Part shown: piece after piece, positions 1 to 55,149 of the stretch
How the letters are laid out: each line of letters starts with the position of its first letter
Numbering within the stretch: the stretch's first letter is position 1
Assembly: GCA_039621445.1 (NCBI GenBank)
Contig: CP154957.1
Location: 14,996,947 to 15,060,946 of the forward strand
Direction of reading: 5' to 3'
DNA from: Euglena gracilis
Taxonomy: Eukaryota > Euglenida > Euglenophyceae > Euglenales
DNA: 64,000 nt
Notes under the pieces: model-generated
What the model was told of the DNA's origin: nothing
Databases searched by the model: none
The model's input: the letters and a program-made list of their open reading frames with translations, nothing else
Made by a program: the position numbers and the translations under genes

Positions 1-16871
<16,871 letters not shown>

Positions 16872-16928
16872 GTGGGGGCCCGTCACTGCGGAGGGGGGGG
16901 CTTTGATACATGGCAGGTGGGGAGGGGT

Positions 16929-17340
16929 GGGGAGGACCCCTCTCCGGTCCAGGAGGGAGGGTAGACACCCCCCACCTAAACCCCATAACCCCCCCCCAAA
17001 ATCAGACCCCCCCCCCTGGACCGATCGAGCAAAAATCCAAAAGTAAAACCCCAATTTCAACACAAAAATTATGAAATTTCAAAAACTTTCGGATTTTCGA
17101 AGTGCAAAAAAACATGGTAAAATGTCCATTTACACCAATTTACACGTGGCGCAAAGCGCCGAAGGAAAAATTTTAGTCCTCTTGGCTCTTGGGAACCTGA
17201 AAATGGTGTTTTTTTTGGGGCCCGGGTGGGTCAAGCAAAAATCCAAAAATAAGACCCCCCCAAAATAAGACCCCCCCCCCCCTAGAGGCTTCCAGCAACG
17301 AACCCAAAAATAAGACCCGGATTTTATTTTGGGGTGGTTA
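16929..17340. repeat. Degenerate AAAATAAGACCCCCC repeats
   Basis: Several copies of CAAAAATCCAAAA and AAAATAAGACCCCCC with C runs; the stretch upstream of the GH3 start. No promoter motif is recognisable. Confidence 0.4.
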
Positions 17341-17770
17341 CGCCCTCCGTATATCGAACTGGGGGGGGGGGATGGTGGAGGCACGGTGGAGGTACGGACG
17401 AATTGTGGACCTCGATTCCGCTGCACTTCACGCCGCCGGCAACACTTCTCTGTGCGAAAAAATGTTGCCAGCACGATCCCCCCACTTCCCTTTGCCTCCA
17501 GAACCGCCTCCTCTGCCACCAAAAAAAACAACACGGAAGCCCTTTGGGGTCCAAAGTGTTGGCAATCCACGCAACAGAACTCGCGAGGAGGGGCTGTGCC
17601 GCCTGCGCAGGGCAGCGAACGTCTGAGTTGGAGCAGTGGTGGGCCTTCTCAATTATGGGGGCGGGCGATGGCCGAGGGCTGCCGGGGTGTACCGCACTGA
17701 AGTGGCCTGAGGCAAAGGGATGGGCGCCACGCCCCGGTACGGGCAGGCCGGCCCCCGCTGGGCCTGCCGC

Positions 17771-20700
17771 CTACTGCCAGCTCGCCTCCTCCGCAGCCCA
17801 GGTCAGCCGCACCACCTCCTTCACCCGCCTCTCGTACTCCCGGCGGTTGTTGGCCGCACCCCCCCGGCCTGGTCCCGGGGTGCTGGCCTCTGCCTCTGTC
17901 GAGGGCGAGCGCACGACCCTTGCTGGTGGTCTGCCTGGTTCTCTCTTGGACGACGGTCAGCATGAGGGCTGGGAGTTGTGGTACAAGTGGAAATGGTGCA
18001 GTTCCCATCCACTGCACAGCAATTTCCCGGCATTTTTTTGCGGGGTGATGAATTTCGGGGTCCCGTTTCCGCCGGGATTTGTATGACCTGAGGCACTGGG
18101 TGGCAAACATACCCCACTTGTTGGGTGTCAGTATTGGGGCAACCGGTTTGTGTGATGAGGAGGGGGGATGGGGGGTTGCATATAACTCGGCAAGGGGTGT
18201 GGGCACAGAACAGCTTGGCCGCGTCGGAGTTGGCAGGCGAGGTGGGGTTCGGGTCCGGCAGGAGGGACTGGATGGACGTCAGGATGGCCGCCACGTCCAT
18301 CAGCTGTGACCTGGAAGAGGGGGCTGTGGCACAGAGGGACATCGGGCCTTGGCTTTGCCCAGAAAGAAGCAGTGATTTTTCAGATAGGTTGAATTTCTGC
18401 CTGCCTGTACCCCGCAACGGAGAGCGCTATTGATATTCGCAAGTGTGCGACTCGGGTGGAAAATAAAACGGATTTCAAGAGCAAAATTCCGGTTCAACGT
18501 GTTGGCTGGCGCGGAAAGCTTTTGCTGGAGGCTAAACGCAGGGAAGAGTTACGCACATGGCCCCACACCAGCCCTGGGCACATTTCGATGCAGATCAGGG
18601 GTCCTTTTTGCCTCCCCGGGTTGGGACCGGGCGAGTTCTACTGAAAATGCCCTGTGGGGGTTGGACCCCAAACGGGGGTATAGCTGGAGGTGTGATCCTC
18701 TTTTTAACCTTTTGGACAAAGCACAAATAATCTTATGTGCCCATTCAAAGCCCAAATTTCCGGTTGTTGATAAAAAAATATACACTGCGGCACCCTACCA
18801 GGGGTTTCTTTTTAAGACCGGGGGGTCCCCCCACCCACCCACCCCCTGGGGGGGCCCCCGGGGTCCACGACTGAAAGAAACCCTTGCACCCTAAACTGGG
18901 CGGACCAAAACCCCCCGGGTCCACGTAGCTAAGACAAATTGCAAACCTCTCCGTAGAATTTGGTACCAACGATGTGGGCAACCCATTTGTTTATAAAAGG
19001 CCACCTGTCAAGCTTGACCCAATCGCCAGACAGTGCACCATTCCACCTTCAAATGCATGTGGTCCCTCTCAGCAACACACCACTGGTTCTGCAGGACGTC
19101 CAGACAAATCTGCCCGTTCTCGTACACGTTGGGGTGAAAGACTTTCGACAGGAACGTGACCTTCGGGGGTTTCGTGGGGTACTCCTCACTGAAGTCCAGC
19201 TGCAACTTGAACAGCCCGCCCTCCCACGGGGTGTCCTCGGGCAGCCGGGCCTCTGCCGCAACAATGGAACTCAAATTCTGCAGGGCCCCTGGCATCAGGG
19301 ACAGTGATAATGTGTCGACGTGTACACTCCAAGTCCAGGAGTCCGAAGTTGAGTTGAGTGAGAACCAGGATTAGAAGAACACACAAGAACATATGCACCT
19401 TCAAAGCCCAGTTTTGCAGTTTTGTCTGGTTTCCAAGGAGGAAAATACGGTATTGGCAAACCGCCCTTGGCCAAACCGAGTGGCTGGACACCCAAAAGGA
19501 TATTTGCCATACCATAGCTCAGAGAGTACTCTCGCAAACAGTTGTCCCATTTAGGAAGAAATTTGTGATGTGTGTAATATGTGGAGGGTGGCCGGCTGGG
19601 CCATGAAACATTGGTTTGGGTTAGGCAAGAAAATTGTCAATTGGGAAGGGTTTCAATTCACACATCAATAGCACTCGCCTTGATCAATGATTTCCTTATC
19701 GCCTTTGGCCCGCCAAAATTTTTTAGGTGGAGTAAATTTCCAACCACGTGAGCATTCCTCGAAATTGAATAATGTTGGGAGGTATGATAAGGTCCTTCGG
19801 CAAATCTAAATCTTAGGCCCCTCTCCCCTCAATATTGAAAGAATTCCCCATCCAATACTTGTCAGTTTGAAATCTGAAAACTATAAAAAATATGGTTAAA
19901 CCCCCATGAATTTGCCACTTGTGGAAATGCGGTAATTTTGAACAGATTTTTGTCAGACTGATGTGGCTGCTGCAGGTTTGAGCGATAAAGAAAACAATTG
20001 CAATCACTCAGTTCAGCAGAGGTCCAGTCCGGTCCCACAATCATGGCATTCCAGCACAAGACGTTGTCGTCCTGTGGGTTGGCCGTCACGCCGTGCGGCG
20101 GCTCGCTGCGCAGCTTCTTGAGGTCCCGCACGAGCTTCAGGGGCGTTTTCCATGCTTCTGGGCGGCAATGAAGTCAGCCTTAATTGATTCGGCAGGAAAC
20201 ATCTGGTGGCTGCGAGAGTTCGGGGGGGGGGGGCTTTCCTTTGTACGATCCACCTTTGTTCCAAAGTGTCTGCTTTGTTCAAATGCGAGCTGCAGTCATC
20301 ACCAAGCACTATGGCCATCAAGAATCCCAGACCTGTCATGCCTATAGGGTGGGGGAACACAGATGAACGCACATGCACCATGCACCCCCGGAAAAAGAGA
20401 CAAATAAAAACACAAATAAAAAAAACAAATAAACAGCAATAACAAATTGCAAATAAATTCCTTCAGGAGCTCCCAGAAATGTACACTTTTCTGCTGGAGA
20501 GGACTTGGAAAAATGTTCACCTTCTCCAGGGAAAATATTCCAACATGGAACTATATGTTGAGGGATTTTTGAAAAATCGTGATTCCAAAAATCATGCCGT
20601 TTTGTTAGCCAAATAGTCCAAAAAGAACAAAAATCTGACAAGCATTTTGGTCTTAGTAAAAAAAATAGGGCCAAAATGTGGATTTTTTTCCCAAATTGAA

Positions 20701-20983
20701 TCAAACATGTTCCAGAAAAAAGCGTGGAATCGCTGGGGAGAAAAACCATGAAAACCACAAAAAAACACAAAAAAATTGCGCATGTGTCCCCCGCTGCACG
20801 CTGTAGGTGCTTGCTCTCCAGTATCCGAACTTTTCCGGTGCTCGGAGAGGCAGCTAGGGGGGGGGGGTGAATCATTTTGGCTGCCACCCTGGCTTCGGCC
20901 CCCGGGGTCGCTCCTGTCCGCTCTCCCACCGGAGGGGGCAAACCGCGGCCCTGCTCAAGACGCTTTCTGGCGTTGGTGGACAT
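17771..20983 (-). CDS. RAD6: RAD6/UBC2-type ubiquitin-conjugating enzyme E2
   Basis: This E2 accepts ubiquitin from E1 on its active-site Cys and passes it to targets with an E3 (RAD18- or BRE1-like in the family). Exon 2 is 20134-20039 ([25 protein letters not shown]). Exon 3 is 19250-19081 ([35 protein letters not shown]; active-site Cys in GQICLD). Exon 4 is 18310-18207 ([29 protein letters not shown]). Exon 5 is 17868-17771 ([18 protein letters not shown], then EEASWQ and TAG). These four join in one phase with GT-AG borders. Exon 1 is probably 20983 onward (MSTNARKRL, matching the RAD6 N-terminus), but its donor is not clear. The usual SPTYDV after the active site reads SQLMDV here. There is no acidic tail. 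Confidence 0.93.
18798..18895. repeat. Dispersed CCAGGGGTTT/AAGACC repeat
   Basis: TACCAGGGGTTTCTTTTTAA GACC, CACCCACCC, then GGGGCCCCCGGGGTCCACGA; shares both ends with 27547-27615 and 30340-30436. In the RAD6-like gene's intron. Confidence 0.5.
18908..19080. other. Intron of the RAD6-like gene, nothing recognised
   Basis: AT/GC-mixed sequence between exons 3 and 4; no ORF or structured repeat beyond the 18798 repeat. Confidence 0.5.
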
Positions 20984-22499
20984 CGGTGGTGGGCTTCGGT
21001 CAGGGGGTCATGGCGGCGCCGGCGGCAAAGAAGGGGCGGGTGGGAAGGGGGCTGAGGGTCACAGGGAGCGATTACGAGAAGAGACAGAGAGCTGAGAGGC
21101 CGGAGGCGTGTGGGGGGGGGGGGGGGGGGGGGGGGGAAAGTTGGTTCCGGGCAAGTGGAAACAAGAACGTCACGAGGCCGTGACGTTTCGTCGAAAGGCC
21201 ATGAAGTTGCTGCACAATACAATATGGTGGCGGTGTAATGGAGACGATTGCCAAAAGAAATGGGAAGGTTTTGAGTGCCTTTGCAAACAGACAGAGATTG
21301 CAGAAAAGGGGGTCAAGGCTGCCAGGCACATTCCAGAGCTCCTGGGAATTGTGACACTCCGTTTGGCGTTGGGCACCACCCCAAAATTTCTGGGGATTCA
21401 ATCGTTTGTTCACCAACGTGAACCTCAACAGAAATCGGTAGCAGAGTCTGTCAGTTGGACCAAGAGGAAGGTTCTCAGCAGAAGACGCTTTTGCTGCATC
21501 AGAATAAGGAAAAAAATCTCCAGGCATGCACCACAAACTTGAGACTGGTGATGGCAGTGTTCGCTATTGACAAAGAGGGAAGGGGCGCAACACAGTGGGA
21601 AATCACAGAGGTGGCGGTTTTTTTTACACCAGAGAAGGGCAGGCAGCAACAAAGGAAGCTGCCCCATACCTCGGCCAAAAGCTTCAGGCTTCCGCAGACA
21701 TCAAACGCAACTCCCAGCATTGGAATAGACTAGAATGCTTTCCACCAGGCTGACCAACCAAAAAAACAACAACCCACTCCCTGACAAAGAAAGGGTTGGG
21801 ATTTGGGACTTTTTTTCAAAGTCCCCCAACTGATTTTCCGCAATGTGTTGTTTGACCGACCATATGTGACCGACCGTGTGAAAATGTATTTTTTTGATAA
21901 ATTGTGGCAAAACAAATAAATTCAGAGGCATTTGAGATTTAGGGGAATTCTGCCCAACAGTTACATGTAACCCCCCCTTCGGCCGACCACCAACCTGAAC
22001 CCTGAAATCCCGACCCCTTCCTTATATCAAACCCTGCCCCCCCCCCTGCCACCAACGGGAGTTTCAGATCTGAAACACTCTCAAATGCGTATTACAACTG
22101 ATTCAATCTGGATCCCACCAACCCATCATAGGCAACAGAAGCCTGTACTCCTCCGCTGAGCATGCAGAAGAGACTCAATGAACCCACGGAGTTAAAAGAA
22201 TGCAGCTTTTCCCATTTGGCCACAGAGTGCTGGAAGCACAGTTCAAGGTCATGGCATCATACGACCAGGCCTTTTTCAGGTTGCATCCCAATCCTCCATC
22301 CATGATTCCTGAGGTGCGTGAACAGGGAGAGCACAAATGCGACACACCATATAATTTGAAGACTACCCAGATACTGATGGGATCTCAGGAGGGAAGAAAA
22401 AACACAACAGTCATTAATCAATACGTTATTAAAAGTTATTAATAATTATTGTAGTTATTAATCAATTAACAGGCATTAATCAATACGGGCACCCACCAC

Positions 22500-22584
22500 C
22501 CACCACCCACACACACACCCTCTCACACACATTCACGCACATACAACACACACACACCACCATAACACACACACACACACACAC
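22500..22584. repeat. CA-rich microsatellite at a gene X donor
   Basis: The CA tract at 22565-22584 abuts the exon ending at 22585, giving (GT)n at its donor in gene sense. CACCCACCAC units lie beyond. Confidence 0.85.
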
Positions 22585-38488
<15,904 letters not shown>

Positions 38489-38529
38489 TTCAAGGCCACC
38501 AGGGGAGAGGGACCACTTTGGTCGGCGGA

Positions 38530-38587
38530 AGACAGAGGGTGGGGGGACAGGGTCGACCTCCCCACCAGGCCTTCCCGTTCTGCCCTG
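38530..38587. repeat. Fragment of the hAT-like MITE family upstream of gene X
   Basis: CAGGGTCGACC ... CACCAGGCCTTCCCGTTCTG CCCTG is an end-only remnant, about 45-100 bases upstream of the proposed gene X ATG. Confidence 0.4.
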
Positions 38588-39348
38588 GGGGGTGCTGCAT
38601 GTCCCCCCCCTCTTCCCACCCCCTTCCCCTGTGCCCCTTACCCCCACCCCCAAATGAGGGGGGGGGGCAAATAGGACCATACCAAAAGAATTTCATGAAC
38701 AGGGGATGGCAATTTGGGAGACCAACTTTGGCGGACAGGGGGCACGGCGCAACGTGCTGGTGAATCGAGACACAAATTTCGGGTGCAAAGCGCCGGACGT
38801 TGGGAAAAAAATGGCAAGTATGGTGTGGAATGAGGGTTGAAGGGGGTTTCCTTTGAAATTCCCCGAACGTTGCTGCCAGGATATTGCAACTTCTCATTTT
38901 TTACCCCTTTGTCGCCTCAGGTGTGCCCAATGGCTGAACATGGACAAAAAAAACTTTCATTACATTACAGATTACATTACAGAACAAATAATTGGGCCAA
39001 TGAGTGGGGTCCCTCCAGAAAATTTCAGCCCAGAGACTGGAAAATTTTTGAAATTAGTCAAGAATTATAAGGGGAGTTGAGGAATTATTTTGCAAGCCCC
39101 CCCTCTGGGCGGGTCTTCCGAATTAAAAACAATTATAATGAAGCCCGTCCACAACCACCAGTGAAGCAAGCAGGGTAGGGGTTGGGAGCAGGCTGCTTTC
39201 GGCTTCTTTTCTTCATTTTGTGGGATGAGGGAATCGGAGTTGCCTCCCCAACTCTCTCCCCCACGCTGTCCCCAAACGCAGCGTGGCCGAGAACGAGGGG
39301 CGGGGCCCATGGCGGATGGCGGTGGGCCGCGCCGCGGCCGGGGGGGCC

Positions 39349-48842
<9,494 letters not shown>

Positions 48843-49245
48843 CTGCACGGGTGGGGGAAAATGGACAAGTGTTTGAAAACGTCCCACTGGAGGAATGCGA
48901 TCAGTTGCGCAGTTTCATCTACAGCTGCAAAAATGCGGGGGCCGATTGCTTCAGAAAATCTGCATAAACTTTTCCATGGAAAACCCCCGCTTTATCCATG
49001 ATCGTTAAAACACCACTGGGAAAAATTCTGGCAGAACAGACGCCAGAAACCCAAAATATGGCGAAAATACAAGAATGGCGTTCCACGAACATTGCGGCAT
49101 CCTGATTGAACCAAAGCACCAACAAGACAGGAAAATTGAAACAATTCAAATGTATGGAGGAAGACAATGCAGAAATACGAGTTTTCATTTCTGGTCCATT
49201 TGGGGCTCTTCATAAAACGGCAAATAACATGAAGTCTGTGATACT

Positions 49246-52200
49246 TCAGTCGGGATGCGGATGGCCGGCCGGTGCTTTCTTCTTCTTGGCCCCCGGCAGG
49301 TCGTCCGCCGCTCGGAGGATGCGCAGCAGCGACTGGCGGATGCCGGTCTCCGGGTCCACCTCGTCCACCTCCTTCTTCTTCTCCATGTTGGGCATCGGGA
49401 AGCCCCCAGACTCCTCCAGCCAGCCCTGCAGGGGGGGGGGGTCAGAGAGCAGGTCAGGGTCGGAGGTCTCTTGCCCCGGCATGTGTGGTGGTTGAAATGG
49501 TTGAGTTCCGTACCCCCCCCCTGTTAAAAAAAAATGTCAAAAAATAACCCATTTTGGGACATTTTCACAATTGTTTTGGGGGGTCTGGGTTTTTTTTGGT
49601 TTTTCTTCCCAAAAACCGTGGGGTCTTATTTGGGGGTAATTTAGTGTTTGGATTCTTGCAGAAAATCCGCAGGGGGGTTCTAATTTTGGGGTGGTATTCT
49701 TGAAAGCCAAAATTGTCCTTCAAAGATTTTTTCGCACAGATAGTTCCGCATAAATCCAAAAAGAGGACCCCAACCAAACATGGACGGGAATCAGAATTGA
49801 TTTCCAAAGAAAGAAGGGAGGCATAGAATCACATTTGTTGTTTGCGTCTCACTAAGTCAAATCATTTTTGTGCCAATAACAGCAAGAGCATAAACAATGA
49901 AGAACAAGATGACAAAAAAAACGAGCCCCCAAATAGCAGGAAAAAACAGTTTCCTTTAAATGCCCTGAATTTCCAGGAGCTGATTTAAGGGCATTGGGTG
50001 TTCGCTCAGCCAGTCACCTGGCGTCGGCACACCATTCCGCTGGACGCCTTGGTGGTGGCAACTGGCTTGGGCTTCCCCTTCGCGTCGCCCGACGGCGCCT
50101 TTTTGCCGGAGCGGGCTGGCTGCTGGGGCACTGTCTGGGGCAACGAGGGGGGGGGGGTCGGAAGCACTAACACATTAGCACGAACTGCTGGCACAGGCAG
50201 AGGGGGACGTAATTACGGTTTTACCATCGCATAGTTCTCCGTGGCTTGCCTGTGTTCGTACTCAACATTTTGCAACATTGTTTTGCAACAGGGAAGCGCC
50301 AGTCATTCGTTATGGGAGAGCGAAAGGTTGTTAGCATCGACCCTGTTCGCTCGCACCAGCTGGCACTCATCCAGACCAGCGACAACATAGGTGGGGAGAA
50401 AAACTAACGCAAATGCCACTCACTTCCCCAAAACATCACAAATAATGACGGGTTTGGCACCCCTCTTGCCAAATCCTCCAGTTAAGTTATATAGGGATTG
50501 TTCAAGGACTTCTTACAACAAAACCTGGGATGGTTTTCATCATGTTGTGTGACACCCCCATTTGCAGAGCACCATAAAAATGGTAACAAATTGAAGGTTA
50601 TTAACCCTTGTCTTGTGTTAAAAAAAAAACAGCAAACGATAGAAATCGATTCGGGCACACAATGCACCAGTCGCTTTTGCAACCTTCTTGGGGCTGCCTT
50701 CGCTTTTGGGTGCCTTCGTCTTCTTCTCTTCGACAGAAGCATCAGCTTGGAAAAGATGCTCTCAGCTTCAAGCCCAGTAGGTAGTGGATATTTTGGCTGG
50801 CTTTTGGCATTGGGCCAATGATTCTGAAGAGCAGATAGAATTTGGACTTCTTGGGAGTATGGAAGTGGAGGCATTAATAATGGAGGTGAAAATGCAATCC
50901 CACATGTTATCCAGAGCAAGTAAACTCCCCAAATAATGTACCTGGGGGGGTATATTATTTGGGATCCGAAGTCAGGGGCCACCGGGGGGGGGGGGTGTAT
51001 TATTTGGTGGGGTATATGCTATGGGCAATTTTTCAAACTGTAAAAAACCACCAAAAAAACTCACACTTTTACATGATATCTGACTTTGCGCATCTTTGAC
51101 ACTTTTATTTAGGTTGATACTGCCTCAAAGTTCGGGACCACCAGGTTTTTTTTGAACGGAAATTCAGAATTTTCTGCCTTGCTTGATTTTCAACTCTTGG
51201 GTGTGGCAGAGGGGGTGTTATATTATTTGGGCAGCCGAAGTCCCGGGCCAGGGGGGGACATTATTGGGGGGGGGGATATTTTGGGGGTTTGGGTTAGCGA
51301 TGCTCATGCACCCAAAACACCTGCTGCTGGAAAACCACAACGAAATTACAAGGAACCTTCAGATTGTTGAATGAATAATATTTGGGTGTTTTTGTCGAAG
51401 CAAGAAAACACCAAACAGTGTCAACTCTTAATGTCAAGGGCATGTGTACTTGCACAACCTTCTGAAAGGAGAATGTGACAAACATGGATTCTAACATCTA
51501 ATGCCATTCCAAGTAGCACATGTGCTCTCCACAGAAACCCCCTTCACGATGAAATGTAACAACCCACAAGGTTCACCACACACAGAGTTCACCACTCACA
51601 GGGTTCCTTGACCCAACGCAAAAGGCAGCCAGGGGTCACCAACCCCCCCCCCTCAGACCACGCCCCCTGGTGTGACCTGTGTTCCCATCGGCCCAAAGGT
51701 CACCCAAACCTTGTGGAAAACCCTCACGGTTTTCCTTTCTGCCCGTGGCTGTTCTTCTTCCAGACAAGAAACCACTGCTATGTACCCCAAAGGGCATCCT
51801 TTGGTGGCCTCATTGAGGTCAGTGACGTCCTCCAACTGCCCGGGCTTCTTTTTGGAGCCATCCACCTCCGTGCATGAAGCGCATATTCACCCACACAAAG
51901 AATCAGTTCTCTTTTTCATCGCTGACGGGAAATGCGCAGGGTACAACCCCTCCTCACCCTTCTGGTCCTGTACCCCATGGAACTGGACCAGGTATAGGAT
52001 CAAAATGAGTCAAAAATTGAAAGTGAAAAGCCAGAGAAAGAATCAGGAAATCGGACAAAAAAATTCAATATCAATTTCGGTGTCAATTTTAAGACCCAAA
52101 ATCTGAGCTGGTCAGTTCGAACATCATTTTGGACCTCTTTGAAACTATTCGAAGCATATAAATTCTCAGTGCTATCCAGCCAGAAATCGAAATTGCGAGG

Positions 52201-53478
52201 AAGGGAGGGGGCGCCCCAAGGTTGGGGAAAAAAATTTGCGTTGAACACTGCCTATGTGGAGACCTCGGGATAGACAACAAATTTCAACGATCCCAGGGCA
52301 GGGTTCACTTTCAGTTTTTGAAAACCAGCCAGTAAATTCTGATTCCCTTGGAATCCCTGAAGGAATTGCTTCGTCAAAATGGGATTTTGCCTGTGAGTAT
52401 GCAGCTCACCAGTTGTTAACATCTTTCTGAGAAGCAATTACGAAACCGTTCCATCACTTGGCCTGGAGAAGGGTGGTCAATATCGTCATCCACATCCAAC
52501 ACAGGCATCCTTCAGCAGCTGTGCACGTTACGACACTGTGGGAGAGGCTGCCACGAAGAACCGGAAGCATAATCTCACTCAGTGACCTCTGGGGGGGCAC
52601 TTTTTTCCTGGATTCAAACCCACCCACTAATTCAAAAATCCGCCCATGCACGACCCCAATTCGAATCGCCCACCCACCCACCCACCCAACACCCTCCCAA
52701 ACTGGCCGAAAACAGTTGAAATTTTTCTGGTATGGCCTTTGGCTGGGCTTGGCTGACCAATGGCACACACCCCCAAGGGGGGGGGGGGCTACGAGCCCAG
52801 CCACTCACCCGATCTCGAAACCTCCCGGGGTCGGGTCCCAACCAAACCAAACCCAGCGGCCAACTACCCTTCCCGAAGGGCTGGGCAGGGTTGGCTGAGG
52901 GATGTCCACAACATCCTCCTCCGCAAACCGGTGGGCGGAATCCAGGATGGAGCGGGCGGCGGTGTACAGGCCACCGCAGAACCCAGTGACGCTGAAAGAA
53001 GAAACAAATGCCCCCCCCCCCAGGGTCAAGAAGCCCCATCCTTTGGCAAGGCAACGGGCTGGGCTTGCAGCCAGGTACTGCTCATCCGCCAGGCGGTGTT
53101 GGTCAAGGGGTTTAGGAGTTCCCTAGGGGACCGCATGGCTAGAAGTGACGGCAGGCGCTGTGCCATACAGGCAGAAAAGGCCTGTGTTCCTTTGGTCCAC
53201 CCTCTGATCCTGGCCTTTGGGGGAAGACCTTCACCCAGGATTTCAGCCGGGACTCAGGCCGCGCTCGATCTGCACAATGGCATTCAAAACCATCTCAGCC
53301 ATGGCCCCGCCACGCCATTGGGTTCTGGCTGCGCTGCCACCTGTTCCCGGGTGCCCAGCCATGCATCCGTCGCCTTCAGCTTCAAATCCGCGAATGACAC
53401 GCTGGGGACGGCCCACAGCGAGGGTGCAGCAAAGAACGGCAGCCCGGAGCCTGCCCCATCCTGCATCTCGGGGGACAC
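49246..53478 (-). CDS. Gene W: unrecognised protein with lysine-rich C-terminus
   Basis: Function unknown. Exons: 53478-53341 (VSPEMQDGAGSGLPFFAAPS, VSFADLKLKATDAWLG), 52991-52913 (VTGFCGGLYTAARSILDSAH, FAEED), 51865-51786 (VDGSKKKPGQLEDVTDLNEA), 50745-50668 (DASVEEKKTKAPKSEGSPKK), 50130-50033 (PARSGKKAPSGDAKGKPKPV), 49425-49246 (PNMEKKKEVDEVDPETGIRQ, LLRILRAADDLPGAKKKK) ending in TGA. The joins 52991/51865 and 50745/50130/49425 are in phase with GT-AG. The middle and C-terminal parts are low-complexity, rich in Lys, Ala, Pro and Ser, as in many nuclear or nucleolar proteins. Possible further 5' exons near 53.8, 54.1 and 54.3 kb are listed elsewhere. It could belong with neighbouring exons to a larger gene. 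Confidence 0.58.
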
Positions 53479-53829
53479 CTTGGCCAGGCCGTGGCAAGCA
53501 AGCCTGGATGGATGCACACTCAACACCTCCACCCCCCCAGGCAGTTGAGGGCTGGACGAAGTTATTCAAATTATTTCTAGGGTTGTTTTCAAAATGTCTT
53601 GACTGCGCCACAATCAAATGAAAGGGTGATGAGAAACTCGGCTTGCGTCGCCCTTTGCGGTGAGAAAACAGTGAAATAGAACAAAAAAAAGCAGGAGGGC
53701 AAGACAAGGACTCGACTTTCAATTTTGCACCCTTTTTCTTCACAAAAAAATGCTTCGGTTGTGCTCGTTGTGTTTCTTGTCTTCAGCATCAGCAATGACC
53801 TGCCCTTCACAACGTCCGGCCGCCGGACC

Positions 53830-54231
53830 ACCGCCCTTCGAAGCAGCACTGTTTCGGGAAGTGGTGAGGGCATCAAGCGCTTGGCAGCGGCATCAGTCGG
53901 TTTTCAACCGATTTTCCAGAGGTGATGAAAAAGCAAGCAACTAAAGGAGACAAAAAAAGGATGAAGCTGGCGACTGCTTCAGGACACTAAAGGCTGTTGT
54001 GCGCATGGTGGACAAGAACTCTTGTCCTCAACACACACGCGCATCTCAGCAAAGACTGATACTGGGCAGGCATTCCAAGCGGTACTTTTTTAGCAGTGTC
54101 AGCAACCGGGGCTGAGAGCCGCATCCTTTTTGCTTGGTTCCCATGGTCGGCAGCAGGGAATGGTGGTGTTGGGAGAAATGGAATCAACACACCACACACC
54201 CAATTGTGGAATTCTGAAAGCGTTCCACAGG

Positions 54232-54272
<41 letters not shown>

Positions 54273-54310
54273 TAATCGGGATATTTTTTCTCTTGGATGA
54301 TGTTTTTTTT
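53830..54310 (-). CDS. Possible 5' exons of gene W
   Basis: Three weak candidates: about 54307-54271, ending TCCAAGAGAAAAAATATC then CCGATTAAG before a (GT)n donor; 54130-54030, where two frames look equally protein-like; and 53873-53824, bounded by cgaaacag and a GTCATT donor. None can be placed in phase with confidence. Confidence 0.25.
54236..54270. repeat. (CA)n microsatellite
   Basis: About 17 CA units. In minus-strand sense it is GT starting after ATTAAG, a possible donor. Confidence 0.9.
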
Positions 54311-54707
54311 AATCTTGGCAGAAAAGGAGGAAAACGCTTTAAAAAAAACAGGCACCCCAGGGATTGAGAGATGTAAAAATATGGAAAGCCTGGCAACGGA
54401 ATGATTAACAAAACTTTTCTCACCACTCCCTTGCCATCAGAGTGCTGAGCTGGAGGCAAAGCACTACACGTCACATATCGCGGCTTTATTCCCCCTGGTG
54501 GCAACGATATTCATTGATATGCAGTTCCAGCAATCGGCAGTAGACTAAGAGACAGAGGTGGATCAGCTTAATCCAATTAACAGCCCCATGGGGCTGTTAA
54601 TTGGGGGCTGTGTCGACTAAGTTCATTAATTGGAGGTTGACAGTAGTCCCCCCGCCCATGTCAAAATGACCACCGACCAATCTGCTTGGGAATTTGTTCA
54701 TGGGGGG

Positions 54708-54880
54708 GGCTTAAAAGTCGGCGAACTTGACCCGTTAGTACATCAGAGTGGGTAGTCGGCCGACTGCCCACTACCCTACCCACCCCGGCTCGCTGACTTC
54801 CTACCGACCAGGCCTGGTCAGCCGACCAATTGGGTAGTCGGCCTACTAGTCGGCCGACTACCCACTACCCCCCCCCCCAG
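54708..54880. repeat. Dispersed repeat with CGGCCG palindromes, copy 1
   Basis: It begins GGGGCTTAAAAGTCGGCGAA C, continues through GAGTGGGTAGTCGGCCGACT, and ends TAGTCGGCCGACTACCCACT ACCCCC. A second copy is at 56524. Confidence 0.7.
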
Positions 54881-54894
54881 TCTACGTCATTTGC

Positions 54895-55015
54895 GCCGGT
54901 ACCCGTGATTGGATCACGGGTGCCCCTGCTGTCAAACGTTTAACAGTCACAGGTACCCCATGGGGTACCCGTGACTGTTTCACGCTCTTCCTCACGCGGG
55001 GTAACCCGCGAGTGT
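54895..55015. repeat. Three consecutive palindromes
   Basis: ACCCGTGAT-TGG-ATCACGGGT; CAGTCACAGGTACCCC and GGGGTACCCGTGACTG around an ATG/CAT centre; and GCGGGGTAACCCGCG. They follow the first CGGCCG repeat directly. Confidence 0.7.
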
Positions 55016-55149
55016 AATGGTTTTAAGTTGACAAGTTGCAAAATAGCCTCTGCGTGAGATGGCAAGTTTCATTTGACACCAATTACAGAACCAAATTCCC
55101 AACAAAGGGCAGTACAACATTTTGGCAGTTTTCGTATGCAAAGGGTTTT

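Noticed and set aside
21670-21710. Possible last exon of gene X encoding VAFDVCGSLKLLAE
   Set aside because: It has a good GTATGG donor but its phase does not match the preceding exon, and no stop-containing exon follows.
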